DNA from: DQTL01 sp964396505
GTDB taxonomy: Bacteria; Bacteroidota; Bacteroidia; Flavobacteriales; Flavobacteriaceae
DNA: 15,192 bases
Assembly: GCA_964396505.1 (NCBI GenBank)
Contig: CAYNFJ010000053.1
Coordinates: 1 to 15,192 of the forward strand
Reading direction: 5' to 3'
Below, one piece after another: positions 1 to 7,301 of the stretch. The translations under genes were made by a program, and so were the position numbers. The stretch's first letter is position 1. Each line of letters begins with the position of its first letter. Under the pieces are notes generated by a model. The model did not search any database and was not told where the DNA came from. It saw only the letters and a program-made list of their open reading frames with translations.

Positions 1-152
1 GACCAAAAAGTTGCAAAATCGTCTCCGTATTTTGTTTTATGCAATTGATAATCCGTTACAACTTCTTTCAGCTCATTTCCAATATTGATAAATACCGAAA
101 CAGATTGTAGTACAATCAAAAGTGAAAGAAAAGAAGTGATTAGTAATTTCAT
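1..152 (-). CDS. 5' part of an exported hypothetical protein (runs off the left edge)
   Basis: An ATG at 152 opens a leftward frame that stays open to the window edge, giving 50 complete codons. The first about 22 residues are a short basic start (MK) followed by a hydrophobic run, which reads as a signal peptide or membrane anchor. The visible mature part contains a Lys/Asp/Tyr-rich stretch ending ...KTKYGDDFATFW. I do not recognise the family firmly. Small flavobacterial exported proteins with a similar start and a later His-rich part exist, but the part that would show this lies outside the window. A TATTTTCG at 157-164, seven of eight matches to the Bacteroidetes -7 element, lies just upstream. 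Function is unknown. Confidence 0.55.
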   Translation of the reverse strand, partial: MKLLITSFLSLLIVLQSVSVFINIGNELKEVVTDYQLHKTKYGDDFATFW

Positions 153-328
153 ATTGCGAAAATAATAATTGTATTTAATAGTTAATTAAAAAAAGAATAG
201 ATTGTGCTTATTTAACAATAAGATTAACATATTATCTAAAATAGAATAGTGCTACTGTGATTGTATTCCAAGTAATGCGAGTTTCTTGAAATAGTATGTT
301 TACAAATTGTAAATATGGAATATAAAAT
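153..328. other. AT-rich intergenic region with two inverted repeats
   Basis: No coding frame of note was found on either strand. The stretch is very AT-rich. It separates the start of the left-edge gene from the end of the helicase gene, both leftward. Its right half holds a 15-base near-perfect palindrome at 299-313 and the left arm of a 12-base inverted repeat (313-324 with 352-363). No hairpin followed by a clear T-run was seen for leftward transcription. Confidence 0.5.
299..313. repeat. 15-base palindrome TTTACAA-A-TTGTAAA
   Basis: Two 7-base arms, TTTACAA and TTGTAAA, flank a single central base, 15 bases after the helicase stop codon and about 150 bases upstream of the left-edge gene. 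The single-base centre suits a dimeric protein-binding site better than an RNA hairpin, although a 5-base stem with a 5-base loop is possible. In such AT-rich DNA a chance origin is not excluded. Confidence 0.45.
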
Positions 329-363
329 CTAGCTTTTATTTTTATTCTTTCTATATTCCATAT
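313..363. repeat. 12-base perfect inverted repeat spanning the helicase stop codon
   Basis: ATATGGAATATA at 313-324 is matched by its exact reverse complement at 352-363, with 27 bases between. The right arm is inside the last helicase codons and the left arm lies beyond the stop codon (329-331). In the helicase mRNA this could form a 12-bp stem with a large loop at the 3' end. No strong U-run follows, so it is not a classical intrinsic terminator. It may be a 3'-end stabilising or processing structure. Confidence 0.5.
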
Positions 364-2794
364 CTTTTATCAACATTCGCAATTCTCCATATCCATAGGT
401 GTCTCCAACTTTATTTTTCAAATCTGAAAGCCCGTCAAATTGTAGGGTATTTACTAATTTAAGGAGCTTTTTATACCTTTTTTTAGGCATTAATTCCGTA
501 ATACTGATTTCTCCTGTACTGATAAATTCGGATAAATGTCCTTCAATGGTTGTTTGGGCAAAACCTCTTTGTGTGGCAATTTCTACAATATTTAAACCGC
601 TTTTAAACAATCGTAAGGATTCTTTTTGAGAACTTCCTTTTTCGGTTTTGGGTTTATCCGGTTTGACTTCTCTGGGCGAAAGCTTATTTTTATCGACATA
701 TTCTTGAATAACTTCCAATATTTCTTCACCAAATTTTTTGACTCGTATTTTTCCCATACCGTTAATAGCTCTGAGTTGTTTGGGGGTTATTGGGAAATAT
801 CGGCACATTTCGTACAAGCTTTGTTGGGTGAATACTTGAAAAGGAGGAATTTGTTCACTATGAGCAATGATACTTCTTAAATCACGCAATTGTTCAAAGA
901 GTTCCGGGTGTGCTGTGGTATCTACATATTCTTTCTTTTTAACGGGTTTCTGACTGTTTTCCAGCACTGCATTTGCTCGTATTTTCAGGTATTTTTGCGT
1001 GCTGAAACCATCGGTTAAACCTTGCAAACAATACAATTTATAGGCGATTAATTCTTCGATGCTTTGTAGTGTTTTAGTAAAATCGGAATGGATGGTTTTA
1101 TTATCGGTTGAAAAAGTGAGGCTATCCAAAGGTTTTTGTATGTTATCTTTGGTATAGGTTATAAAGTAATCTATGGCTTTTTTAAGACGTTTTTGGATAA
1201 GAGGACTGTCTTCAGGATTGTCTATTTCCCGAGTGAGGTCTTGGATTTGTTTTTTAAATCCATTGGCTATTTTAAGCAATGGAACGATTCCTTTATCTTG
1301 TATCAAGCTTAGGGGTTCTATGATGGTTCCCTGTAAGATACTTTTATTTTTATAATAAATATCCGTCAGGCGCTTTATAGGATATAAAAAAGAGCGATAA
1401 TTAAACAATTCTTCCATCAGGCTGAGCTGATAGGCTTTTTTGGAATCTTCCAGATCTTTACCGTCAGGCTCATTTTCGGCGATGTAATCGGTAAAAGAAG
1501 CGACACGTTTATCATGGATAAGGCTTTGAGATCCGATGCGCGTTTTTAATACAATGCCTTCTAGTGTTCTACAACGACTGAGTGCCACATAGGTTTGCCC
1601 GTGCGCAAAAGAGGCTTCAGCATCAATTATGGCGTTGTCAAAGGTAAGCCCTTGACTTTTATGAATGGTAATTGCCCAAGCCAATCGCAAGGGGATTTGC
1701 GCAAAAGAACCCCGGATATCTTCTTTTATTTCTTTGGTTTCCGGATGAATACTATAACTTACATTTTCCCATATTTCAGGACTTACACTGATGGTAGATG
1801 CATCTTCGGGACATTGTACTATTACTTCTTTGCTATCCAAATGGATTACAGTTCCTATTTTACCGTTAAAATAGCGTTTTTCATACGAGCTGTCATTCTT
1901 GATAAACATGACTTGTGCTCCTACTTTTAGTTCCAATTTTTCACTTGTAGGATACGCATATTCACTGAATTTGCCACTAATGCTGGCTTTGTAAAAATAA
2001 GATTTGGATTTAATTTTTTCCAGTTCTATTTCATTGATTCTATCGGCTCTGTTGTTATGAGTTGTCAGGGTAATATAGGTGGTGTCTTTTTCCGGAACAA
2101 AATCGGGCTGATAGCGTTCGTTGAGCGCTTTGATAGATTTTTCCGATAGATTTTGATTTCTGATTTCATTGAGGATTTTAATAAAATCTTTATTGGCTTG
2201 GCGGTAAATATGAGTCAATTCAATACTGATAGTTTGTGCTTCTATAAAGGATTTGCTACTAAAGAAATAAGGAGTGTCATAATGGGCTTGTAACAATTCC
2301 CAATCTTGAGGTTTTACAACAGGAGCCAGCTGTTGCACGTCACCTATCATCAATACTTGTACCCCGCCAAATACTTTCTCCCTATCTTTATAACGTCTTA
2401 AGACTTGGTCAATAGCATCCAGCAAATCGGCACGAACCATACTGATCTCATCTATGATGAGCAAGTCAAGGGATTTGATAATGTCAATTTTTTTCCGGTT
2501 GAACTTCATTCGGTAAGATCCTTTTTCGCGATGATGAGCTACGCCGGGAATCAAAGGGCCAAACGGCATTTGAAAAAAGGAATGAATGGTCACGCCCTTT
2601 GCATTGATAGCAGCCACACCGGTGGGCGCTACGACAATCAGGCGTTTGAAAAGCTCATTTTTAATCCGGTGTAGAAAGGTGGTTTTTCCGGTTCCTGCAT
2701 TGCCGGTCAAAAAAATATTTCTGTTCGTGTTTTCTACAAAATTCCAAGCTAAATCCAGCATAGGATTTGAAGTTCCGGTCTTCTTTTTTTTCAT
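329..2794 (-). CDS. PIF1-like superfamily 1 helicase with HRDC and C-terminal HTH domains
   Basis: ATP-dependent DNA helicase of 821 residues. The N-terminal motor shows Walker A GNAGTGKTT (Lys about 37), the PIF1-type PTGVAA and TIHSFF segments, Walker B IIDEIS (Asp-Glu 115-116), a motif III GDVQQLAP, and near residue 380 the motif V IHKSQGLTF followed by motif VI YVALSRCR. A helical middle section leads to an HRDC domain near 650-720 (LRxxIA...INGMGKIRVKKFGEEI) and a helix-turn-helix-like end (LNIVEIATQRGFAQTTIEGHL) of the kind found at the C-terminus of Bacteroidetes helicases. It is probably cytoplasmic and acts in replication or repair. The frame can be extended to a TTG at 2812, but that TTG lies inside a TACCTTTG -7 element, so ATG 2794 is preferred. 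It follows comEC in the same direction after a 41-base gap. Confidence 0.9.
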   Translation of the reverse strand: MKKKKTGTSNPMLDLAWNFVENTNRNIFLTGNAGTGKTTFLHRIKNELFKRLIVVAPTGVAAINAKGVTIHSFFQMPFGPLIPGVAHHREKGSYRMKFNRKKIDIIKSLDLLIIDEISMVRADLLDAIDQVLRRYKDREKVFGGVQVLMIGDVQQLAPVVKPQDWELLQAHYDTPYFFSSKSFIEAQTISIELTHIYRQANKDFIKILNEIRNQNLSEKSIKALNERYQPDFVPEKDTTYITLTTHNNRADRINEIELEKIKSKSYFYKASISGKFSEYAYPTSEKLELKVGAQVMFIKNDSSYEKRYFNGKIGTVIHLDSKEVIVQCPEDASTISVSPEIWENVSYSIHPETKEIKEDIRGSFAQIPLRLAWAITIHKSQGLTFDNAIIDAEASFAHGQTYVALSRCRTLEGIVLKTRIGSQSLIHDKRVASFTDYIAENEPDGKDLEDSKKAYQLSLMEELFNYRSFLYPIKRLTDIYYKNKSILQGTIIEPLSLIQDKGIVPLLKIANGFKKQIQDLTREIDNPEDSPLIQKRLKKAIDYFITYTKDNIQKPLDSLTFSTDNKTIHSDFTKTLQSIEELIAYKLYCLQGLTDGFSTQKYLKIRANAVLENSQKPVKKKEYVDTTAHPELFEQLRDLRSIIAHSEQIPPFQVFTQQSLYEMCRYFPITPKQLRAINGMGKIRVKKFGEEILEVIQEYVDKNKLSPREVKPDKPKTEKGSSQKESLRLFKSGLNIVEIATQRGFAQTTIEGHLSEFISTGEISITELMPKKRYKKLLKLVNTLQFDGLSDLKNKVGDTYGYGELRMLIKDMEYRKNKNKS

Positions 2795-2809
2795 TTCATT
2801 CGGTTTTAA

Positions 2810-2817
2810 CAAAGGTA
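2810..2817 (-). promoter_or_regulatory. Possible -7 element (TACCTTTG) of the helicase gene
   Basis: This is a perfect match to the Bacteroidetes TAnnTTTG -7 motif in the 41-base comEC-helicase gap, 15 bases before ATG 2794. No TTG is seen at the expected -33 position, so the site is weak or the gene is partly co-transcribed with comEC. Its position argues against starting translation at the TTG at 2812. Confidence 0.35.
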
Positions 2818-2835
2818 CTAAATATTCTTAGCTTT

Positions 2836-4740
2836 TTAGTTGTATATCCAGCCACCCGATGTGCCGGTATCATAAAAAGGAATTTGTTTTTTTAGGCAGG
2901 TGTTTGCCCATCGTTTTACATAACTCTTATAATTAGACCCGTCGGCAATAACCCATTTGGGTTTTTGGGTCAACAAGAGGCGTTCCATATTAATTTTGGG
3001 AGATTGACGTAGTAAGATAATATCCGGATGAATCTGTATATTTTGATAAATACCCAGACTATCTACTATCATAATTCTGGAAGAATTGTAGGATAGTATA
3101 TTCGGAAATTCGTGACTATCAGTGCTGTTTTTAATGTGATTGGCAGTTATGTATTGTTGTATAAATGGNNNNNNNNNNNNNNNNNNNNNNNNNNNNNNNN
3201 NNNNNNNNNNNNNNNNNNNNNNNNNNNNNNNNNNNNNNNNNNNNNNNNNNNNNNNNNNNNNNNNNNNNAAAAGTAGCATTGCAAAAGAAAAAGAGATGTT
3301 TGTAAATAAAAATTCTTTATGAGATGCTACCCATCGGATAAAATTATTCAGTAGGTGTAATACCCAATTGTAGCTATAGACCAGTATATCCGGCACTTTT
3401 ACCGTTATTGCCAATAGGACGACGATAATACCCACTATCATAATAATTCCTAAAAAAGGAATGATGACAAGATTGGAAATAAAGAATAAACCCGGAAATT
3501 GGTGAAAATAATAGAGGCTTAAGGGTAGGGTAGCTAGGGTAGCTGCCAGAGAAACACTGAAGAGTTGTTTTATTTTTTTGAATATATAGCCACCGGTATC
3601 CGGAAATAGATTTTCAATTTTGGAGTGTAAGAGTAAAATACCCAGCACTGCGGCATAGCTCATCTGAAAACCTACATCCCAAAGAAAATTGGGATTGATT
3701 AAAACCAAAAAGAAAAAAGAACTGATCAGGGCATATAAAATGCTGTTTGCTCTGGTTTTTAGATTGATTCCGATGGCAATAAAACTAAACATACTGACCG
3801 CTCGTACTACTGAACCACTTAATCCTGTCAAAAATGCAAAACCGAAGAGCAACAAAATGCTAAGGATTGTTTTTATCCAAAAGCCTTTTGGTACCGACTC
3901 CAAGGGTTTTAACAGCAGATTAATCAAAAGAAACAGAATCCCGACGTGTAATCCCGAAACCGCCAAGATATGGATAGCACCCGCTTCGGCATAACTCGAT
4001 ACTAATGCTTTGGATATGGATTGGCGCTGTCCTAGAATCAATGCCTTGATAATTCCCAATTCTTCTTTGCCAAAAGGGTATTTTTCCAATTTGTTTAGGA
4101 TATTTTCGCGCACTTGTCCGGCTAGAATTACCGGATTCAAACTTCTTGGATAATTTATTTTTTTTAAGGAGGTATAAGGGCTGTTGATCTGATATAAAAT
4201 TCCTTTGTTTTTCAGATAATTCCGGTAATCAAAGGTGTTGGGATTTCGAGCTTTTGCCGGTTTTTGTAAAGCCGTTTTACAATAATAAACATCGCCCGGT
4301 TGAATCCTAAAATGCTGTGTGCTGTCCTTGGCAATATGAACCAATATTTTTCCCGAACATTTGTTAGAATCTATTTGCAATACCCGGGCATCATACTTGT
4401 AATAATAGGTGTTCTCTTTTTGTTTTTTAGTTATTTGAAATAAAAGCTGATTGGTCTTTTGCACTCGATGCATATAATGCTTCTGCTGGTAAATCGGGTT
4501 GTGTAGATTGAAATTGATCCATCCGATAAGGAGCATTGATAATCCGGAAATCCACGTAAAAAGACCCTGAGGTCTGTAATGAGTTCTACTAATTAGGTAA
4601 ACGCCTAGTAATAAAGCCAATAAGAAGCCCAATAGTAGAAACAGCGTATTAGTGGGTAAATCAATATTTTTTCCCAATAAAGTACCGATAACCAATAATA
4701 ACGCCAGTTGTAAAGGGATGTAACGGGTAATTTTTTTCAT
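2836..4740 (-). CDS. comEC: ComEC/Rec2-family DNA uptake channel, interrupted by an assembly gap
   Basis: Inner-membrane protein of the ComEC/Rec2 family, which carries single-stranded DNA into the cytoplasm during natural transformation. At the N-terminus there are two or three membrane segments and a soluble part of the DUF4131 type (residues about 25-200, with QPGDVYYCK-like strands). The Competence domain follows, about 225-490, many-spanning, with the hallmark LAVSGLHVGI near 260 and LTGLSGSVVRA. Residues 491-524 are unknown because of 100 Ns. After the gap the text ends in a short soluble part (VDSLGIYQ, PDIILLRQSPKINMERL, VIADGSNYKSYVKRW) typical of flavobacterial ComEC. This part looks like a reduced metallo-beta-lactamase-like end without a visible HxHxDH site. 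Both sides read in one frame across the Ns, but the true missing length is unknown. The start is ATG 4740. Confidence 0.85.
   Translation of the reverse strand: MKKITRYIPLQLALLLVIGTLLGKNIDLPTNTLFLLLGFLLALLLGVYLISRTHYRPQGLFTWISGLSMLLIGWINFNLHNPIYQQKHYMHRVQKTNQLLFQITKKQKENTYYYKYDARVLQIDSNKCSGKILVHIAKDSTQHFRIQPGDVYYCKTALQKPAKARNPNTFDYRNYLKNKGILYQINSPYTSLKKINYPRSLNPVILAGQVRENILNKLEKYPFGKEELGIIKALILGQRQSISKALVSSYAEAGAIHILAVSGLHVGILFLLINLLLKPLESVPKGFWIKTILSILLLFGFAFLTGLSGSVVRAVSMFSFIAIGINLKTRANSILYALISSFFFLVLINPNFLWDVGFQMSYAAVLGILLLHSKIENLFPDTGGYIFKKIKQLFSVSLAATLATLPLSLYYFHQFPGLFFISNLVIIPFLGIIMIVGIIVVLLAITVKVPDILVYSYNWVLHLLNNFIRWVASHKEFLFTNISFSFAMLLXXXXXXXXXXXXXXXXXXXXXXXXXXXXXXXXXXPFIQQYITANHIKNSTDSHEFPNILSYNSSRIMIVDSLGIYQNIQIHPDIILLRQSPKINMERLLLTQKPKWVIADGSNYKSYVKRWANTCLKKQIPFYDTGTSGGWIYN
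3169..3268. other. Assembly gap of exactly 100 Ns inside comEC
   Basis: A run of exactly 100 N bases, the usual placeholder for a gap of unknown size. It falls between the last membrane segments and the soluble C-terminus of ComEC. Confidence 0.98.
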
Positions 4741-4940
4741 AGCAGGACAAAGTTAGTTATTTTTTGGAAATTTCAAAAAATGAACTTAAAAAAACTGATT
4801 GAAGAAGCCTTTGAGATGAGTTTGAATTAGCCTTTCGTGTTGAATTTTTTAGTCAGGGAGTTCCTATGCGGAAAGCGGGAATAAATAAAAAATGAATTTT
4901 TTTTATGTGAGTTGTTTATAAAGGAATAGACTATTGGTTT
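4741..4940. other. 200-base intergenic region between lpxB and comEC
   Basis: No credible gene was seen. The left end holds the comEC promoter (4748-4776). An A/T-only stem, AAAAAAT-GA-ATTTTTT, near 4887-4902, about 40 bases past the lpxB stop, could weakly end lpxB transcription but has no GC base pairs. The rest shows nothing recognisable. Confidence 0.4.
4748..4776 (-). promoter_or_regulatory. Bacteroidetes-type promoter of comEC (TTG-N18-TAACTTTG)
   Basis: On the minus strand a TTG (4776-4774) is followed after 18 bases by TAACTTTG (4755-4748), a full match to the TAnnTTTG -7 element. Only seven bases separate its last G from the comEC ATG at 4740. Transcription would therefore begin at or a few bases before the start codon, giving little or no leader. 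Confidence 0.5.
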
Positions 4941-6068
4941 TTATCCCTTATTTTTAATCTGTTCTACAATGATTTCAGCAACCCTTTGTGATGCTCCTTT
5001 GCCGCCCAGTTTTTCTTCTAATGAGAGGTAATTTTCAAAAATCGCTTTTCTTTTACTTGAAGATAGGATGGTTTTTAATTCTTTTTGCAAGGTGGTTTCG
5101 GTCAACTCATATTGTAGTAATTCACTGACAATAGGAGCATTGGCAACCAAATTGACCAATGAAAAATATTTTAAATCCTTTGAAACAAAAATTTTCCCGA
5201 TAAAATAAGTAAAAGCACTGGTACTGTAGCAAACCACTTGTGGTACTTTAAACAGAGCGGTTTCTAGGGTAGCGGTTCCGGAAGTTACTATTGCCGCATA
5301 AGCTATGGACAATAAATCATAGGTTCTATCCGGAATAAAAGCGATAGCATGGTTGGGTATAAGGGTTTGGTAATAATCGTATGTTCTGTTGGGCGCCCCG
5401 GCTATCACAAATTGATAATCGCTAAAGTGTGTACGCATGGCTGCCATAACCGGTAGCATTTTTGTGATTTCTTGTGAGCGACTTCCGGGTAGTAGCGCAA
5501 TAATGGGTTTATTGCCCAATTCATATTTTTTTCGAAATTTTTGTTCATCGATAGGAGGTCTTTTACTAATCACATCTTGCAATGGATTCCCGACATAATG
5601 AACCGGATACTGATGTTTTTTTTCAAAAAAGTCTTTTTCAAAAGGGAAAATAACATAGAGTGCATCAATGTATTTTTTTAACTTTTCCACCCTTTTTTCA
5701 TTCCAAGCCCACAGTTTGGGTGCAATGTAAAAATGAGTCGGAATTCCAATACTTTTGGCAAATGGAGCAATGCGCAGATTAAAACCCGAATAATCTACCA
5801 TAATCAATACATCGGGTTGGTAGTCGGCGAGGTCTTTTTTGCATTTTTTTACATATTTGGAAAGTGTGGTAATATTCTTCAGCACTTCCCATATTCCCAT
5901 AAAAGCAAGCTCTTGATAATGTGTAACTCTGGTCCCACCGACCGCTTGCATCAAATCGCCACCCCAAAAACGAAAGGTAGCGTTGGGATCTTTTTGTTTC
6001 AATGCTTTCATCAGATTGGAGGCGTGTAAGTCTCCTGAGGCTTCTCCGGCTATGAGGTAATACTTCAT
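4941..6068 (-). CDS. lpxB: Lipid-A-disaccharide synthase
   Basis: Glycosyltransferase of family GT19. It joins UDP-2,3-diacylglucosamine and lipid X to form the lipid A disaccharide at the inner face of the cytoplasmic membrane. The protein has 375 residues, close to the usual length. Family signatures are in order: the N-terminal AGEASGDLHASNLMKAL, FMGIWEVL near 60, MVDYSGFNLRIA, YIAPKLWAWNEKR near 120, FPFEKDFF, VGNPLQD near 165, LLPGSRSQEI near 193, and the nucleotide-sugar end with TSGTATLETALFKVPQVVCY and a PIVSELLQ-type motif. ATG 6068 is preferred. A TTG immediately before it (6071) would add one residue. The gene is third in a cluster with surE and a small membrane protein, 21 bases after the latter. 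Confidence 0.97.
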   Translation of the reverse strand: MKYYLIAGEASGDLHASNLMKALKQKDPNATFRFWGGDLMQAVGGTRVTHYQELAFMGIWEVLKNITTLSKYVKKCKKDLADYQPDVLIMVDYSGFNLRIAPFAKSIGIPTHFYIAPKLWAWNEKRVEKLKKYIDALYVIFPFEKDFFEKKHQYPVHYVGNPLQDVISKRPPIDEQKFRKKYELGNKPIIALLPGSRSQEITKMLPVMAAMRTHFSDYQFVIAGAPNRTYDYYQTLIPNHAIAFIPDRTYDLLSIAYAAIVTSGTATLETALFKVPQVVCYSTSAFTYFIGKIFVSKDLKYFSLVNLVANAPIVSELLQYELTETTLQKELKTILSSSKRKAIFENYLSLEEKLGGKGASQRVAEIIVEQIKNKG

Positions 6069-6089
6069 CAATACAGGGTTTGTTGAATC

Positions 6090-6368
6090 TTAAAAGAATT
6101 TAAATCCCAAAACGAGGATGGCAACAAGAATAACTCCAATCAGGACGCCCCGCGCTTTGGCATCTTCTCTACGTCTGATAAAGACAAAAAACAGCAATAA
6201 ATTAGGAATTGCTCCCAAGGATAATATGGCACTTTGATTGTGTGTTTCCAGCATCCATTTCCAAGAAGCTTCAAAGCCCTCTTGCATAATATATTCCAAA
6301 TAGATATAACAACCCGCAATGGTTGTTAAAATACTGATAATGAATCCAATAAATATTTTTTTATACAT
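6090..6368 (-). CDS. Small three-helix membrane protein between surE and lpxB
   Basis: A protein of 92 residues of unknown function. Three hydrophobic segments are visible (about 4-23, 46-64 and 74-91). The first is followed by a polar stretch with Trp residues (ASWKWMLETHN), and a basic loop RRREDAKARG separates helices two and three. By the positive-inside rule this loop should face the cytoplasm. It starts 10 bases after the surE stop and ends 21 bases before lpxB, so the three are probably co-transcribed. To my knowledge a small membrane protein at this place is common in Flavobacteriaceae. That suggests, without proof, a role tied to the envelope or to LpxB. No catalytic motif was seen. 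Confidence 0.8.
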   Translation of the reverse strand: MYKKIFIGFIISILTTIAGCYIYLEYIMQEGFEASWKWMLETHNQSAILSLGAIPNLLLFFVFIRRREDAKARGVLIGVILVAILVLGFKFF

Positions 6369-6378
6369 ACGTTTTCTC

Positions 6379-7149
6379 TTATAAATCCCAATTATTCAAA
6401 TCATCGATAAAATGATGAGCCGTCATATCAAATTGTACCGGAACGATGGAGATATAGTCATTTTCCAATGCCCATTCATCGGTGTCTTCTCCGTTGTCCA
6501 TATTGACAAATTTTCCGGTTAACCAATAATATTCCCGTCCGTGAGGATTGATTCTTTTGTCAAATTCTTCTACCCAGTTTGCCATAGCTTGACGAGCAAT
6601 TTTTATTCCCTTGAACTTTTTATCTTTGGTTTTAGGAATATTTACATTCAGCACAACCCCTTTGGGTAATCCTTTGTCCAATACATTCCTTGCAATCTGT
6701 TGAATAGCTTCTTTAAGATGTGAAAATTCTGCATTCCAAGAATAATCCAACAGAGAAAAACCGATAGCCGGAATCCCTTCAATACCGGCTTCAACAGCGG
6801 CACTCATAGTTCCCGAGTAAATGACATTGATAGAAGAATTGGATCCGTGATTGATTCCCGAAACACACAAATCGGGTTTTTTGTTGAGCAATTCATTGAC
6901 CGCCAACTTGACACAATCTGCCGGTGTACCACTGCAAGAATATTCTATCTGAGGGCCATTGTCTATATTGACAGGTTCTACAAATAAGGTGTTATTGACT
7001 GTAATAGCGTGTCCCATAGCACTTTGCGGACTGTCCGGTGCTACGACAACCACATCGCCTATTTCATTCATAGCTTCGATTAAATGACGAATGCCGGGTG
7101 CTGTAATGCCATCGTCATTGGTGATTAGTATTAAAGGTTTTTTGCTCAT
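6379..7149 (-). CDS. surE: 5'/3'-nucleotidase SurE
   Basis: Metal-dependent nucleoside monophosphate phosphatase of 256 residues, the family's usual length; some members also cleave 3'-nucleotides and short polyphosphate. The active-site parts are intact: TNDDG at 10-14 with the two metal-binding aspartates 12-13, the APDSPQSAMGHAIT segment with Ser43, and SGINHGSN with metal-binding Asn100. CSGTPADCVKLA (72-83) and YSGTMSAAVEAG, both typical of SurE, are also present. It acts in the cytoplasm in nucleotide pool or stress metabolism. It is the first gene of the surE / small membrane protein / lpxB cluster and is divergent from the protease gene. A perfect -7 element lies 23 bases upstream. 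The start is ATG 7149. Confidence 0.97.
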   Translation of the reverse strand: MSKKPLILITNDDGITAPGIRHLIEAMNEIGDVVVVAPDSPQSAMGHAITVNNTLFVEPVNIDNGPQIEYSCSGTPADCVKLAVNELLNKKPDLCVSGINHGSNSSINVIYSGTMSAAVEAGIEGIPAIGFSLLDYSWNAEFSHLKEAIQQIARNVLDKGLPKGVVLNVNIPKTKDKKFKGIKIARQAMANWVEEFDKRINPHGREYYWLTGKFVNMDNGEDTDEWALENDYISIVPVQFDMTAHHFIDDLNNWDL

Positions 7150-7172
7150 ACGATATATAAATATAGAGACTC

Positions 7173-7180
7173 CAAAGCTA
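7173..7180 (-). promoter_or_regulatory. -7 element (TAGCTTTG) upstream of surE
   Basis: A full match to TAnnTTTG on the minus strand, 23 bases before the surE ATG. It would give a leader of about 16-18 bases. No TTG was found at the expected -33 spacing, so only the -7 half is supported. Confidence 0.4.
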
Positions 7181-7250
7181 TCAAAAAAATATGTATATCT
7201 ATATAATTATGCCTCTTATTCCGGATTTAAGCCAAAATATTTCATAAAAT

Positions 7251-7282
7251 TTGCAATTAATAAAAAAATGGCACTATTTTAG
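7251..7282 (+). promoter_or_regulatory. Possible promoter of the protease gene (TTG-N21-TATTTTAG)
   Basis: TTG at 7251-7253 is followed after 21 bases by TATTTTAG (7275-7282), one mismatch from TAnnTTTG. It ends 19 bases before ATG 7302. If it is real, the TTG at 7251, which is in frame with the protease, is a promoter element and not a start codon. Confidence 0.3.
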
Positions 7283-7301
7283 CTTTTTACAAATCATCTT
7301 A

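Larger units (their letters stand above)
7150..7301. other. Divergent intergenic region between surE and the protease gene
   Basis: 152 AT-rich bases with one candidate promoter element for each side (7173-7180 leftward and 7251-7282 rightward). No gene or structured RNA was seen. Confidence 0.45.

Noticed and set aside
4781..4831. A 16-codon rightward frame (MNLKKLIEEAFEMSLN) between comEC and lpxB
   Set aside because: It is too short, has no promoter or ribosome signal, and could easily arise by chance in 200 bases of AT-rich DNA.
4887..4902. A/T-only stem as a terminator for lpxB
   Set aside because: There are no GC pairs in the stem, so it would be unstable; such sequences are common in this composition. 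It is mentioned only within the intergenic entry.
5779..6029. Open frames on both strands inside lpxB
   Set aside because: They are fully contained in lpxB, whose frame carries all the family motifs. The alternative frames show no domain pattern.
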